Source: Halobellus limi (lineage in GTDB: Archaea; Halobacteriota; Halobacteria; Halobacteriales; Haloferacaceae). Taken from it: 64,000 nucleotides of DNA. Where the stretch lies: assembly GCF_004799685.1 (NCBI RefSeq), contig NZ_CP031312.1, forward strand, positions 62,001 through 126,000, written 5' to 3'. The translations under genes were made by a program, and so were the position numbers. Under the pieces are notes generated by a model, which had not been told where the DNA came from, did not search any database, and worked only from the letters and a program-made list of their open reading frames with translations. The stretch's first letter is position 1; each line of letters opens with the position of its first letter. Below, piece by piece: positions 51,787 through 61,796 of the stretch.

Positions 51787-52935
51787 TTACAGTTGGCCTT
51801 CGAGTTCGACCTCGGCGTCCTCGCCGAGTCTGCGCTGGTGGATCGTCTCGCCGTCCTCGGCGTCGAACAGGTGGACGTCGTCGTCGGGGATCTCGACGTA
51901 CACCGTCTGGCCCTCGTCGATCGCGCGCTGGCCGTCCGTTTCGACGATGAACGTCCGGTCGCCCTCCTGCTCCGTCGCACGGAGGTAGACGTAGGAGATG
52001 CTGCCCATCGGTTCGACGACGTCGACCTCGGCCTCCAGTTCGTGGCTGGGCCGGGTCGTCTCGTGGATCTTCGCGTCCTCCGGACGGATCCCCAACACGA
52101 ATTCGTTGCGGCTGCCGACCGCCGACTGCATCTCCTGGGTCAGATCGAAGTCGAACCCGTCGAGGCGGAGCGTCCCGCCCTCCGTCTGGCCCTCGAAGAA
52201 GTTCATCGACGGCGAGCCGAGGAAGCCGGCGACGAACCGGTTGGCCGGGCGGTAGAAGCACTCAAGCGGCGTACCGACCTGCTGGAGTTCGCCGTAGTTG
52301 AGGACGACGAGCCGGTCGCCCATCGTCATCGCCTCGGTCTGGTCGTGGGTGACGTACAGCGTCGTCACGTCCAGTTCGTTCTGGAGGCGGTTGATCTCGG
52401 TCCGCATCTCCGTTCGGAGCTTCGCGTCGAGGTTCGAGAGCGGCTCGTCCATCAGGAAGACGTCCGGGTTGCGGACGATCGCCCGCCCGAGCGCGACGCG
52501 CTGCTGCTGGCCGCCGGACATCTCGCCGGGCGTGTTGTCCAGCAGCCGACCGATCCCCATCTTCTCGGCCGTCTCGGTGACGCGGGTCTCGATCTCGTCG
52601 TCGGACATGTCGGTCGACATCTTGAGACCGAACGCCATGTTCTCCTCGACGGTCATGTTGGGGTACAGCGCGTAGTTCTGGAACACCATCGCGATGTCCC
52701 GGGCCCGCGGTCCAAGCTCGTTGACGACGGTGTCGCCGATGACGACGTCGCCCTCGGTCTGCTTTTCGAGGCCGGCGACGATGCGAAGCAGCGTCGACTT
52801 CCCGCTGCCGGAGGGCCCGACGAACACGACGAACTCGCCGTCCTCGATCTCGAGGGAGACGTCGTCGACGGCGACGACCCCGTCGCCGCCGGAGCCGAAC
52901 CGCTTCGTGACGTCGTCGAGATCTACTTTCGCCAT
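51787..52935 (-). CDS. Sugar ABC transporter ATP-binding protein (MsmX/UgpC type)
   Basis: A 382-residue ATPase with Walker A GPSGSGKST (40-48), Q-loop in VFQNYALYPNMT, signature MSGGQQQRVALGRA, Walker B VFLMDEPLSNLD and H-loop in VTHDQTEAMT. The C-terminal MalK-like domain (about 240-382) contains FVLGIRPEDAKI. It powers the carbohydrate importer whose permeases and binding protein lie upstream (53021-56325). All catalytic residues appear normal. Confidence 0.95.
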   Translation of the reverse strand: MAKVDLDDVTKRFGSGGDGVVAVDDVSLEIEDGEFVVFVGPSGSGKSTLLRIVAGLEKQTEGDVVIGDTVVNELGPRARDIAMVFQNYALYPNMTVEENMAFGLKMSTDMSDDEIETRVTETAEKMGIGRLLDNTPGEMSGGQQQRVALGRAIVRNPDVFLMDEPLSNLDAKLRTEMRTEINRLQNELDVTTLYVTHDQTEAMTMGDRLVVLNYGELQQVGTPLECFYRPANRFVAGFLGSPSMNFFEGQTEGGTLRLDGFDFDLTQEMQSAVGSRNEFVLGIRPEDAKIHETTRPSHELEAEVDVVEPMGSISYVYLRATEQEGDRTFIVETDGQRAIDEGQTVYVEIPDDDVHLFDAEDGETIHQRRLGEDAEVELEGQL

Positions 52936-53020
52936 CGGTTCCCTCCCGTCCGTCGGTCGGTTCCCGCCGCTGCGGGACGGTGGTTCGGAGGCGATTCGGC
53001 CGATCGTCTGTGTGGAGCGT

Positions 53021-53896
53021 TCATTCTTTGATCACCACGCCGAAGCTGAGTCCGGCAGCGAGATACTTGTTGACCGCGATGACGAAGATGACGACGGGGA
53101 TGATCGTCGCGGTGGTCGCCGCGGCGAGCATCCCCCACTCGATCTGGCGCACCCCGATGAACTGGTACACCTGCATCGTCACCGTCACCGCGTTGTTGTT
53201 CGTCAGCACCAGCGAGAACAGCAGTTCGATCCAGGCGAAGATGAAGCTGATGATCGCGACCGAGAAGATCCCGGGTTTCGCCGCCGGCAGGATCACCTTT
53301 CGGAACGCCTGGAACCGCGTCGCGCCGTCGACGCGCGCGGCCTCCTCCAGCGTCTCGGGAATCCCGTCGAAGAAGGCCTTCATCACCCACACGACCAGCG
53401 AGATGTTGATCGTGATGTACATGAAGATCATCCCGACCCGCGTGTCGTAGAGGTTCAGCGCCCTGAAGATCACGAAGAACGGGATGATGACGGCGACGGG
53501 CGGGAGCATCCGCGAGGAGAGGATCCACACGAGGACGTCCCGCTGTTTCGGGATGTCGTACCGTGAGAGCACGTACGCCGCCGGGACCCCGATCAGGAGG
53601 ACGAGAATCACCGACGCGCTGACCATGAACACGCTGTTGAAGAACGCGTAGACGAAACTGGACTGCTGGAGCAGCTGGAGGTAGTTGTACACCGTCGGCA
53701 GGAAGATCCAGTCCGGCGGCAGCGAGATGGCCGCGCTGGGCGGCTTCAGCGACATCGAGACGATCCAGTACAGCGGGAAGAGGACGACGAAAGACCACAC
53801 CAAGAGCGCGGCGTGTCGGCCGACGGAGACGAGTCGCTCCCGAGTCGTCTTCGACAGTCGGCTGTCGGGCTGCTGTGGGCCGTCAGCGGTCGCCAT
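53021..53896 (-). CDS. Sugar ABC transporter permease (MalG type)
   Basis: A 291-residue inner-membrane permease with six predicted helices. The first is LLVWSFVVLFPLYWIVSMSL near 29-48. The coupling loop reads EEAARVDGATRFQAFRKVILPAAKPG, the EAA motif. The start MATADGPQQ at 53896 overlaps the stop of the MalF-type gene (TGATG), so the two are translationally coupled. With the ATPase it forms a CUT1-type sugar importer. Confidence 0.93.
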   Translation of the reverse strand: MATADGPQQPDSRLSKTTRERLVSVGRHAALLVWSFVVLFPLYWIVSMSLKPPSAAISLPPDWIFLPTVYNYLQLLQQSSFVYAFFNSVFMVSASVILVLLIGVPAAYVLSRYDIPKQRDVLVWILSSRMLPPVAVIIPFFVIFRALNLYDTRVGMIFMYITINISLVVWVMKAFFDGIPETLEEAARVDGATRFQAFRKVILPAAKPGIFSVAIISFIFAWIELLFSLVLTNNNAVTVTMQVYQFIGVRQIEWGMLAAATTATIIPVVIFVIAVNKYLAAGLSFGVVIKE

Positions 53897-54831
53897 CAGT
53901 CCCACACCCCCTCGAACCCGACCTTGATGATCAGGATGTTACACAGCGCGATGATGCCGACGAGGTAGACGATGGCGATGGCGGCCGCCCCGCCGAGGTC
54001 GACGAACGTGAACCCCGTCTGGAAGATGTTGATGCTCACGAGCTCCGTCGCCGTCCCGGGGCCCCCGCTGGTGAGGCTGAACACCAGGCCGAACGTCCGG
54101 AAGAGGTCGATCAGCCGGATCAGGATCGCGACGAACAGCACCGGCTTCATGTACGGGATGATGACGTGGACGTACCGCCGCCACAGCGGCGCGCCGTCGA
54201 CCTTCGACGCCTCGAGGAGCGTCGTCGGGACGGAGGACATCCCCGCGTAGAAGATGATGAACATGAACGGCGTCCAGTTCCAGGTGTCGACCAGAATCAC
54301 CGTCAGCAGCGGCACGTCGCTGAGGAAGTTCGGGGCCACGAACGGCGTGAGTTCCCGAACGAGATAGGGGACGATCCCGATCTCGGTGTTCAGCATAATC
54401 CGTCCGATGGTCGCGAGCGAGACGGGCGCGACGGCCATCGGGATGATGAAGATGATCCGGTAGAACGCCTTCATACGGTCCGATTTGACGCCCGTCACGA
54501 GCGCCGCGAGGACGAACCCGATACCGGTCTCCAGCGCCAGCGCGCCGGCGACGAACGTGATCGTGATCACGAACGAGTTGATCGCCCCGCCGCTCGTGAA
54601 CACCCGCTCGTAGTTCGCCAGGCCGTTGAACTGGCCGATCGTGTTCGGGTCCGTGAGCTGGTACTTCACGAGGCTCAGATACAGGTCGTAGGCCCCGGGG
54701 AAGATGGTGATCAGGAGCATCACGAGCACCATCGGCGTGATGAACCAGTAGGGGAGGTAGGCGTTCCACAGCTCCCGCAGCCTGGCCAGTCCGGACGGCC
54801 CCTGTGATGTGGTTTGGGTCGGTGTGCTCAT
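53896..54831 (-). CDS. Sugar ABC transporter permease (MalF/UgpA type)
   Basis: A 311-residue permease with six predicted helices, the first WFITPMVLVMLLITIFPGAYDL near 29-50. The EAA-type loop is LLEASKVDGAPLWRRYVHVIIPYMKP. The gene is 27 bp after the binding-protein stop and its stop overlaps the MalG-type start. It is the second transmembrane half of the importer. Confidence 0.93.
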   Translation of the reverse strand: MSTPTQTTSQGPSGLARLRELWNAYLPYWFITPMVLVMLLITIFPGAYDLYLSLVKYQLTDPNTIGQFNGLANYERVFTSGGAINSFVITITFVAGALALETGIGFVLAALVTGVKSDRMKAFYRIIFIIPMAVAPVSLATIGRIMLNTEIGIVPYLVRELTPFVAPNFLSDVPLLTVILVDTWNWTPFMFIIFYAGMSSVPTTLLEASKVDGAPLWRRYVHVIIPYMKPVLFVAILIRLIDLFRTFGLVFSLTSGGPGTATELVSINIFQTGFTFVDLGGAAAIAIVYLVGIIALCNILIIKVGFEGVWD

Positions 54832-54858
54832 TGGGTGTCTTGAGGGTGTCCCATCGGG

Positions 54859-56325
54859 TTATTCGCCGGCGATGTCTTCGGCCGCCGACGCGGCGCTCGT
54901 CATCGCTTCCTCCGCGCTCTGCGAGCCGCCGATGGCGGTCTGCAGTTCCTCGGAGTAGGTCTGGCCCCACTCGGGGTACTGGCTGTCGAACGGGTCGGGC
55001 GCGGCCTCCTGCAGCGACTCCAGCGTGACGTCCGCGAAGTTGTCGCCGACGCGGGAGCGGAACTCGTCGTTCTCCCAGACGGACTGCCGCACCGAGAACG
55101 CCGCGCTGCTGTTGAGGTGCATCCAGGTGTTGGTCGGCTGCGAGGAGGCCCACAGCATGAACAGGAACGCCTCCTCGGAGTTCTCGGCGTTCTTCGAGGT
55201 GGAGATCTGCCAGGCGTAGGCGTTCGGTGAGAACTGGCCGTCCGCCGGGGCCGGCGCCTTCGCGATGCCGACGTTGTCGGCGACGTCGGAGGCCTCGGGG
55301 TCGGTCAGGCCGGGCCAGAACAGGTTCGCGTCCGAGACGATGTGACCGGCGCGCCCGGACTGCATCGTCGAGAGGACGTCCGACCACGTCTGACTGGACG
55401 CCCCCTCCGGACCGTAGTCCTGGAGGAGGTTCACGTACCACTCGGCCGCGGAGATGGCACCCTCGGAGTCCAGCCCGGAGTTGCCCGGGTAGCTGTCCCA
55501 GAGTTCGGCACCGAACTGACGGATGAACGTGTTGAGGATGTAGATGTTCATCCCGTAGCCCTGCTGGCCGCGACCGACCGTCCCGACGACGTCCGATTCG
55601 TTCTCGTGGATGGCCTGCGCGTTCGCGACGAATTCCTCCAGCGTCTCGGCGACTTCCAGGTCGTGTTTCTCGTAGAGGTCGGTCCGGTAGAACTGGGTCT
55701 GGACCTCCACCGTGATCGGAATGCCCGTCCAGGTATCGCTGTAGCCCCCACCGTGGCCCTGCCAGCGCGTGGCCTCGAAGAGGTCGTCCATCTGATACCA
55801 GTCCTCGTCGTACATACTGTCGTCCTCGAAGTACGGATCGAGCGCCTGGAGCCATCCGGACTCCCGGAACTGGTTGACGACCTGATCGAGGAAGAACACG
55901 TCCCACTCGCCCGCGCCGGTGCTCACGTCGGTCAGCCGCTTCGTCCGGAACTCCTGTTCGGGCAGCACGTTCCAGACGACGTCGATGCCGGTCAGTTCCT
56001 CGAAGACCGGGATCGCGGGGTCGATCGCGTCGACCCAGGGGTGCTGGACGGCGCCGATGTTGATCTCGGATCCCTCGAACTGCCGCCAGTCGATGTCGGC
56101 GCTCTCGTACTCGCTCAGGGGGATCGCGAGCTCGTCCGATCCGCCGTCGCCCGATCCACCGTCGCCGTCACCGCCGCTGTCCCCGCCGGAATCCCCCGAG
56201 GTCCCGTCACCGGAGCCGCCGCCGCTGTCGCCACCCCGCGTACAACCCGCGAGACCACCGAGAAGTCCGACGCCCGTCGCTTTGAGGAAATTACGCCGTC
56301 TCTGCCTGTTGCGTTTGCTTGTCAT
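54859..56325 (-). CDS. Sugar ABC transporter substrate-binding lipoprotein
   Basis: A 488-residue secreted binding protein. RRRNFLKATG is the twin-arginine signal and GGLAGC (ending near 28) the lipobox, followed by a Gly/Ser/Asp spacer of about 35 residues. The mature domain has the family 1 sugar-binding fold: IPVFEELTGIDVVWNVLPEQEF, TGIPITVEVQTQFYRTDLYE and GRAGHIVSDANLFWPG. The start at 56325 is preferred over an upstream GTG-like extension. It begins the leftward run transporter, aldolase, kinase, so the transported sugar is probably the one broken down by those enzymes. Confidence 0.92.
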   Translation of the reverse strand: MTSKRNRQRRRNFLKATGVGLLGGLAGCTRGGDSGGGSGDGTSGDSGGDSGGDGDGGSGDGGSDELAIPLSEYESADIDWRQFEGSEINIGAVQHPWVDAIDPAIPVFEELTGIDVVWNVLPEQEFRTKRLTDVSTGAGEWDVFFLDQVVNQFRESGWLQALDPYFEDDSMYDEDWYQMDDLFEATRWQGHGGGYSDTWTGIPITVEVQTQFYRTDLYEKHDLEVAETLEEFVANAQAIHENESDVVGTVGRGQQGYGMNIYILNTFIRQFGAELWDSYPGNSGLDSEGAISAAEWYVNLLQDYGPEGASSQTWSDVLSTMQSGRAGHIVSDANLFWPGLTDPEASDVADNVGIAKAPAPADGQFSPNAYAWQISTSKNAENSEEAFLFMLWASSQPTNTWMHLNSSAAFSVRQSVWENDEFRSRVGDNFADVTLESLQEAAPDPFDSQYPEWGQTYSEELQTAIGGSQSAEEAMTSAASAAEDIAGE

Positions 56326-56707
56326 AGTCGTCGACCTCATCCCGTATCGAATTATCCATTAATAATAAAACTAATCATTAATCAACTGTGCTACATATAG
56401 TGGTATAGAGCGGTTTGCCACACGCTGGAATAGAGCGCGGTCGGTACCGGTGAGCAGTCGGTACCGGCGGTTGGCGGTCCCAGCGGTTCAGCTCGGGCGG
56501 CTTCGGCGACAGTCGGAGAAATATTTTAATAGGAGGTGCGAATACGTTGGGCCAGCGGCAGACGCGGGCGGAGCGCCCCTCGTCCGAAGGTACCGATCGG
56601 AACTGACGGAACCGGTGCGTCGATTTCAACAGTATGCCAAGAGACCGTACACGCAACACGAATCGAAGCACAGCCACACCCGAACAGCAGCGGAGCGCGG
56701 ATCGCTG
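56326..56707. other. Divergent promoter region
   Basis: About 380 bp between the binding-protein gene and a zinc dehydrogenase gene. No gene seen. It carries A/T-rich promoter-like sequence on both sides (about 56355-56390 leftward; AATATTTTAATAGG near 56519-56532 rightward), implying a leader of about 150 nt for the dehydrogenase mRNA. Confidence 0.5.
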
Positions 56708-57742
56708 ATGCGCGCCGCAACGCTAACAGACGTCGGAGCGGTCGAGGTGCGGGAACGCGACCGCCCGACTCCGGGCGACGACGAGTTGCTGGTCCGCGTC
56801 GGCGCCTGCGGCGTCTGTATGACCGACTACCACATGTACCGCGGGTCGTTCGACGTCGAAACCCCGATGGTTCCGGGCCACGAGACCGCGGGGACCGTCA
56901 CGGAGGTCGGCGCCGACGTCACCGGCTACGCGGCCGGCGACCGGGTCGCGATCAACCCGACGGTCCCGTGCAACACCTGCACGTACTGTAAGCGGGGGGA
57001 GACGCACCTCTGCGAGAACAACACCAGTATCGGCGGGGCGGCGGACAACGTCATCGACGGGGCCTTCGCCGAGTACGTTCGGGTGCCCGAGACGAACGTG
57101 GAGGACATCGGCCAACTGTCGTTCACGCGGGCGTCCCTGGCCGAACCCCTCGCCTGCGCGCTCCACGGCGTCTCGCAGGTCGAGTGTAGGCCCGGCGACA
57201 GCGTGGCGATAATCGGCGCGGGACCGATCGGCCTCCTGTTGCTGCAGGCGTTCCGCAACGTCGGTGCCGCGCCGATCGTCGTCTCCGAACTCGACGAGAC
57301 CCGGCGGGCGCTGGCAGCCGAGATGGGGGCCGACGAGGTCGTCGACCCGGACGCCGTCGACGATCCGGTCGCCGCAATCGCGGACGCGGCCGGCGGGCCG
57401 GTCGACGTCGGGGTCGAGGCGATCGGACTCGTTCCGACGATCAGGCAGGCCAACGCGGTGACGGCGAAGGGCGGGTCCACGCTCGTGTTCGGCGTTCCGG
57501 CGCAAGAGGAGACGATGGAGATCAGTCCCTTCGACGTGTACTACGACGAGGTGGACTACCGCGGATCCTACTCGCTGACGACCGAGGACTTCGAGCGTGC
57601 GGTGACGCTACTGAAACACGACCGTATCGAGGCGGATCGGCTCGTGACCGATCGGATCGGCCTGGGAGACCTCCCCTCGGCGTTCGACCGGATGGCGAAC
57701 GCCGACGGGCTGAAGCACGTCGTCGTGCCGGACTCCGAGTGA
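56708..57742 (+). CDS. Zinc-dependent alcohol/sugar dehydrogenase (MDR)
   Basis: A 344-residue medium-chain dehydrogenase. Catalytic zinc: Cys37, His58, Glu59; structural zinc: Cys88, Cys91, Cys94, Cys102; nucleotide motif IIGAGPIGLLLLQ. It is a paralogue of the enzyme at 45169. It is divergent from the sugar transporter operon and followed by an IclR gene, so it probably acts in the same sugar pathway, for example on lactaldehyde or the free sugar. The upstream in-frame extension of about 86 codons lacks conserved residues, so ATG 56708 is used. Confidence 0.92.
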   Translation: MRAATLTDVGAVEVRERDRPTPGDDELLVRVGACGVCMTDYHMYRGSFDVETPMVPGHETAGTVTEVGADVTGYAAGDRVAINPTVPCNTCTYCKRGETHLCENNTSIGGAADNVIDGAFAEYVRVPETNVEDIGQLSFTRASLAEPLACALHGVSQVECRPGDSVAIIGAGPIGLLLLQAFRNVGAAPIVVSELDETRRALAAEMGADEVVDPDAVDDPVAAIADAAGGPVDVGVEAIGLVPTIRQANAVTAKGGSTLVFGVPAQEETMEISPFDVYYDEVDYRGSYSLTTEDFERAVTLLKHDRIEADRLVTDRIGLGDLPSAFDRMANADGLKHVVVPDSE

Positions 57743-58108
57743 GCGACGCGTCCCCGGCCACCGATTCGACGGGGCGCACCGGGGAGGCCTCAGCGAGAAG
57801 CGAACGCGAGTGCTCTGTTCTGTGTACCCTGAGAGCAACCGACAACCTGAGCCGATCAGCGGCGGTCGCGGAGCGTACCTCGAAGAGGGCGTGCGAGATC
57901 GTCTTCGACGGATACGGAGAGGTACCGCGGCTCCCCGGAATCGTTCTGTAAAGAAGAACGAATAAAATACACGCGAACCTTCGTCGATATTTGGTGTTGT
58001 GTTAACAATCATTATATACTACAGCACGCCCCACATATCGTCGGTGATGACGGTTGTTCTGCTCTAGTGAACAGATATTAGTGGGCCGCGATCGTAGACT
58101 GCGGGGAG
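57743..58108. other. Spacer before IclR gene
   Basis: About 370 bp; no gene seen. The last 150 bp is A/T-rich and contains TGTTAACA (a palindrome near 57999-58006) and promoter-like ATTATATACTAC close to 58015, about 95 bp before the IclR start. Confidence 0.45.
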
Positions 58109-58876
58109 ATGGACGAGAAACCGCGGTACGCTGTCGAGGCGACCGGGACGTCGCTACGGATACTGGAGACGCTGGTCGAGGCGTCGGAACCGACGGGAGT
58201 CACCGCCCTCTCGCGGGAGGTGGGCGTCGCCAAGAGCGTCGTGCACAACCACCTTTCGACGCTCCGCGCGCACGGCTACGTTGCGAAGCGGGACGGTCGA
58301 TACGAACCGTCACTGGGGCTCCTGCGACTCGGGGCGCGAGTCCGCCGTGACGTGCCGATCTACCGGGACGCCAGGGAGGCGGTGGACAATCTGGCGGCGG
58401 CGACCGGCGAAACGGCGACGCTGTACGTCCGAGAGGAGGGGGACGCGATTCCGATCCACATCGCGGCGGGGGACGCGGAGTGGACGCCGCCGTTCGGCGT
58501 CGGCGACAGGATCCCGCTTCACGTCAACGCACCGGGGAAGTGCCTCCTGGCGTCTCTCTCCGACGAGGCCCTCGAGGCGGTTCTCGACGGGGAGGAGCGT
58601 GAGGCGTTCACGGACGCGACGATCACCGACCGAGACGAACTCACGGCGGAGCTGAGACGGGTCCGGGACGACGGCATCGCGTTCTGCAGAGGTGAACACT
58701 TCGAGGGAGTCGTCGGCGTGGCCGCTCCGATCACGTCGACGGGGTCGTATCGGACCGCCGCACTCGGCGTCTGTGGACCGGTTGATCGGCTCAACGGTCG
58801 ATATCTGGAGGAAGACGTCACTGGACAGGTACTGAGCACGACGAAGTCGGTCCAGGTCGAACTGGCTTCCGGGTGA
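58109..58876 (+). CDS. IclR family transcriptional regulator
   Basis: A 255-residue regulator. HTH about 12-72 (LRILETLVEASEPTGVTALS, VGVAKSVVHNHLSTLRAHGYV) and effector domain about 85-250 (LPL-like IPLHVNAPGKCLLASLSD and FCRGEHFEGVVGVAAPI). It resembles the IclR protein at 1489 more than the one at 32922. It lies downstream of the zinc dehydrogenase and near the divergent sugar transporter operon, and is the natural candidate regulator for them. Confidence 0.93.
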   Translation: MDEKPRYAVEATGTSLRILETLVEASEPTGVTALSREVGVAKSVVHNHLSTLRAHGYVAKRDGRYEPSLGLLRLGARVRRDVPIYRDAREAVDNLAAATGETATLYVREEGDAIPIHIAAGDAEWTPPFGVGDRIPLHVNAPGKCLLASLSDEALEAVLDGEEREAFTDATITDRDELTAELRRVRDDGIAFCRGEHFEGVVGVAAPITSTGSYRTAALGVCGPVDRLNGRYLEEDVTGQVLSTTKSVQVELASG

Positions 58877-59574
58877 TCGTAGTCCGCAGCCTCGTCTTCG
58901 AATCACTGCGCTAGACGCAAATAAATAACTAGCGTACGTTTGTTATCCTAACGGACGGTCGAGGCGGGCGCGACCTCCCAGGGACGGGACGAACGATGGC
59001 ATCGGCGGAGGCACACCGTCGCGATCGGATGATGATTGAAAATATAATCTTCCGTATAGTAATTTGGAAAGACTTCTTTCTTGATATACTATATTTCTAA
59101 GACTATTGTTTATTAACGGAGATCTCAAATATAATCGGTTCGGTATTGGCCGGTGGCGTTTGGTTTGTAGACCAGATTTTTACTGTTTAGACGTATTTTA
59201 TAGTTGGTTTTCGAATGCAATCAGACCGGTAACATTCTGTATAAAATATATTTTCGGTACTTGAAACGAGAAGGCGATCTTCTGACTGTCTTGAACGGAT
59301 ATTTATCAGTTTAGTTTATATATTTATAACTCGTGAGAAATCGTCTCTGGCTGCGAGGAACGGATGCCGAAGCGGATCATCGAACGACGAACGAGACGAC
59401 GACAAGAGCTAATAACGTCTGTCCGGAACCGGTACGCAATATGGAATCACTCGCAGCGCGGGGCGAGGTACTGTCGGGAGATCGCCGACGGGGATGGGTG
59501 ACGACACGAGCGAGGTCTGACCGCCGGTGTCGCGGTCGCCGTCGGCCCTCCGGCCGCAGGTCACAGAGCGAAGA
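58877..59574. other. A/T-rich spacer
   Basis: About 700 bp. The stretch 58918-59340 is strongly A/T-rich and holds no convincing gene; 59340-59574 is G/C-rich but its frames look antisense. No repeat or RNA gene recognised. Confidence 0.5.
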
Positions 59575-60531
59575 ATGACCGAGCGTTCGATACTCGTCGC
59601 CGGAGAGATGCTGGTCGATTTCATCCCGGCGACGGCCGGACCGCTGGGGGAGGTCGAGTCGTTCGACCGGCGGGCAGGCGGGGCACCGGCGAACGTGGCC
59701 GTCGCACTGGAGCGTCTCGACGAGCGGCCGTGGCTGTGTACGAACCTCTCGACCGACGGGTTCGGCGACTTCCTCGCGGCGACGCTCGAAGCGGAGGGCG
59801 TTCCCGACCGGTTCGTGACGCGGAGCGCTCACCCGACGGCGCTGGCGTTCGTGAGCCACGATCGGAACGGCGACCGGAGCTTCACCTTCTTTCGCGAGGA
59901 CACGGCCGATATGCACATCCGGACCGGCGGCGTCGACGAGACGGCGCTCGCGGACGCCGAATGGCTCGTCGTCGGGGGCGTGTCGCTCACGGACGACCCC
60001 TCGCGCTCGGCGGTGATCGACCTCGCCGAGCGTGCTCGGGACGCCGGCTGCCGGATCGTGTTCGACCCGAACACGCGTCCCGACCTCTGGTCTGAGGACT
60101 CCACGCGGACGCTCGAACGGATGCTCTCGTTGACCGACGTACTGAAAGCGACACCGGCCGATTTCGAGCCGACGAACGTCCCGGTCGACGGGGAGACGTT
60201 CGGCCGCCGACTGCTCGAAACGGGGCCCGACACGGTCCTCGTCACCCGGGGCGCAGCGGGCGCGAGAGCGGTGGCCGGACCGGACGCCCCGTGGGGTGCC
60301 GGCGAGTGGTCCCACGGGGGGTACGAACTCGACGCCGTCGTCGACGCGACCGGCGCGGGGGACGCGTTCCTCGCCGGCGCGCTGTCGGCACTGGTCGACG
60401 GGAGCGGCCCCGAGGAAACGCTCGCGTTCGCGAACGCCGTGGCTGCGGTCTCGACCACTGAGAGCGGCGCGATGGCCGCCGTGCCGAACCGCGAGGCCGT
60501 CGAGGAGTTCCGAACGCGACAGCGCGGGTGA
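59575..60531 (+). CDS. PfkB family sugar kinase (fructokinase-like)
   Basis: A 318-residue ribokinase-family enzyme. The first signature is RRAGGAPANVAVALERL (32-48) and the second, with the catalytic Asp, is DATGAGDAFLAGALSAL near residues 258-274. GEMLVDFIP near the start is typical of fructokinase and 2-keto-3-deoxygluconate kinase-like members. It could phosphorylate fructose or a 2-keto-3-deoxy sugar acid made by the dehydratase at 47417. The start at 59575 is used because the longer frame is Arg-rich. It stands alone on the plus strand. Confidence 0.88.
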   Translation: MTERSILVAGEMLVDFIPATAGPLGEVESFDRRAGGAPANVAVALERLDERPWLCTNLSTDGFGDFLAATLEAEGVPDRFVTRSAHPTALAFVSHDRNGDRSFTFFREDTADMHIRTGGVDETALADAEWLVVGGVSLTDDPSRSAVIDLAERARDAGCRIVFDPNTRPDLWSEDSTRTLERMLSLTDVLKATPADFEPTNVPVDGETFGRRLLETGPDTVLVTRGAAGARAVAGPDAPWGAGEWSHGGYELDAVVDATGAGDAFLAGALSALVDGSGPEETLAFANAVAAVSTTESGAMAAVPNREAVEEFRTRQRG

Positions 60532-60574
60532 CCGCCAACGAGCACGGACCTGCGGCGGATCGTTCGAGGACCGG

Positions 60575-61612
60575 CTACGAACTCCCGGACTCCCGGGCGT
60601 CGACCGCCCGCCTGACGGCGTCGAGCGGGAGCGCTTCGACGGCGGTCCCGTCTCCGCTCACAGTCGTCTCCGCTCGGGTGAGCGAGTTGTAGATCGCCTC
60701 CTCGGTGGCTTCGACGGCCGCCCTGAAAAGCGGCGTGAGCTCCCCGTCGGCGAACTCCTCGCCGCGGTCGTTGGCGAACCCGATCGCGAAGTCGCCGCTG
60801 CCGTGGTGGGCGATGCCCCCGACGCGGCCGAGTCCGAGTCCCGTCCGCTGCACCAACCGGCCCAGTTGGCGCGACGACAGCGCGGCGTCGGTACCGACGA
60901 GCATCATGATCGAGCCACCCGCCGAGGAGGCCTCGGTCGACCCGTCGACGTACCGATCGACGTGGAGCCCGTCGATCCGCAGATCCGCTGGTTTCCCCGT
61001 GTTCGTCAGGACGAGCGCCCCGACGACGTGTCCGTCGACGCGGCGTGAGGCGGTCCCGATTCCGGCCTTCCACCCGAAGCCGGTCGTTCCGGTCCCGGCA
61101 CCAACACACCCCTCCCGGGTGTTCGACGTCGACGCCGCCTCGAAGGCGTCATCGACGTGCACCGACGTGACGTGGCGCCCCCTGATGTCGTTGAGGACGC
61201 CGTCGTTGCACTCCCCGACGACGGGGTTGACGGACGTGGCGGACGCCTCACTATCCAGCACACGGCCCGCGATCTCGTCGGCGACGCCCCACACGTCGAG
61301 CGTGTTGGTCAGCCCGATCGGCGTCTCGATCCGGCCGAGTTCGTCGACCTGCGGGAGGCCGACGGACTTGCCGTACCCGTTCAGGACGTGCGTCGCGCCC
61401 GTGACCGGCGCGTCGTACACGTTCCGGTCGATCGCGGGATCGATCACCGTCACGCCGGTGCGGAGACAGGGTTCGTCGTCGGGACCGCCGCGACGGACGG
61501 TCCGGTGTCCGACGGCGACGCCGGGGACGTCCGTCAGCGCGTTTTCCCCGCCGGTCGGCAGTCGTCCGGGGTCGATTCCGAGGTCTCGCACGCGTGCTCG
61601 GGTTCCACTCAC
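60575..61612 (-). CDS. P1 family peptidase (DmpA/L-aminopeptidase-like)
   Basis: A 345-residue N-terminal-nucleophile-type hydrolase of the DmpA/BapA (P1, S58) family, which process themselves and cleave aminoacyl or beta-peptide bonds. Family segments are LTDVPGVAVGHRT near 26-38, THVLNGYGKSVGLPQ, EIAGRVL, GCVGAGTGTTGFGWKAGIG and AGGSIMMLVGTDAALSSRQL, the last with the probable autoprocessing Ser. The gene converges with the kinase gene and is divergent from the membrane-protein gene at 61797. Substrate unknown. Confidence 0.9.
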   Translation of the reverse strand: MSGTRARVRDLGIDPGRLPTGGENALTDVPGVAVGHRTVRRGGPDDEPCLRTGVTVIDPAIDRNVYDAPVTGATHVLNGYGKSVGLPQVDELGRIETPIGLTNTLDVWGVADEIAGRVLDSEASATSVNPVVGECNDGVLNDIRGRHVTSVHVDDAFEAASTSNTREGCVGAGTGTTGFGWKAGIGTASRRVDGHVVGALVLTNTGKPADLRIDGLHVDRYVDGSTEASSAGGSIMMLVGTDAALSSRQLGRLVQRTGLGLGRVGGIAHHGSGDFAIGFANDRGEEFADGELTPLFRAAVEATEEAIYNSLTRAETTVSGDGTAVEALPLDAVRRAVDARESGSS

Positions 61613-61796
61613 ACACCGCCGTACCGGGGCCGTTCAATTAATGTTGTCGCGGCGGTCGACACGGGAACGTGAACCTGGCCTGAACGCGTACCGGGCTTTG
61701 AGGGGGCACGCACGGGCGCGCACAGGAACCACCCGTCGAATCGTGCCGTCGATCCAACAGAATATTTATAGATACGACGTGAGGCGAGAGACGACA

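Noticed and set aside
60705-61796. In-frame extension upstream of the membrane protein at 61797
   Set aside because: It runs antisense through the P1 peptidase gene, and the TATA-to-ATG spacing supports the start at 61797.
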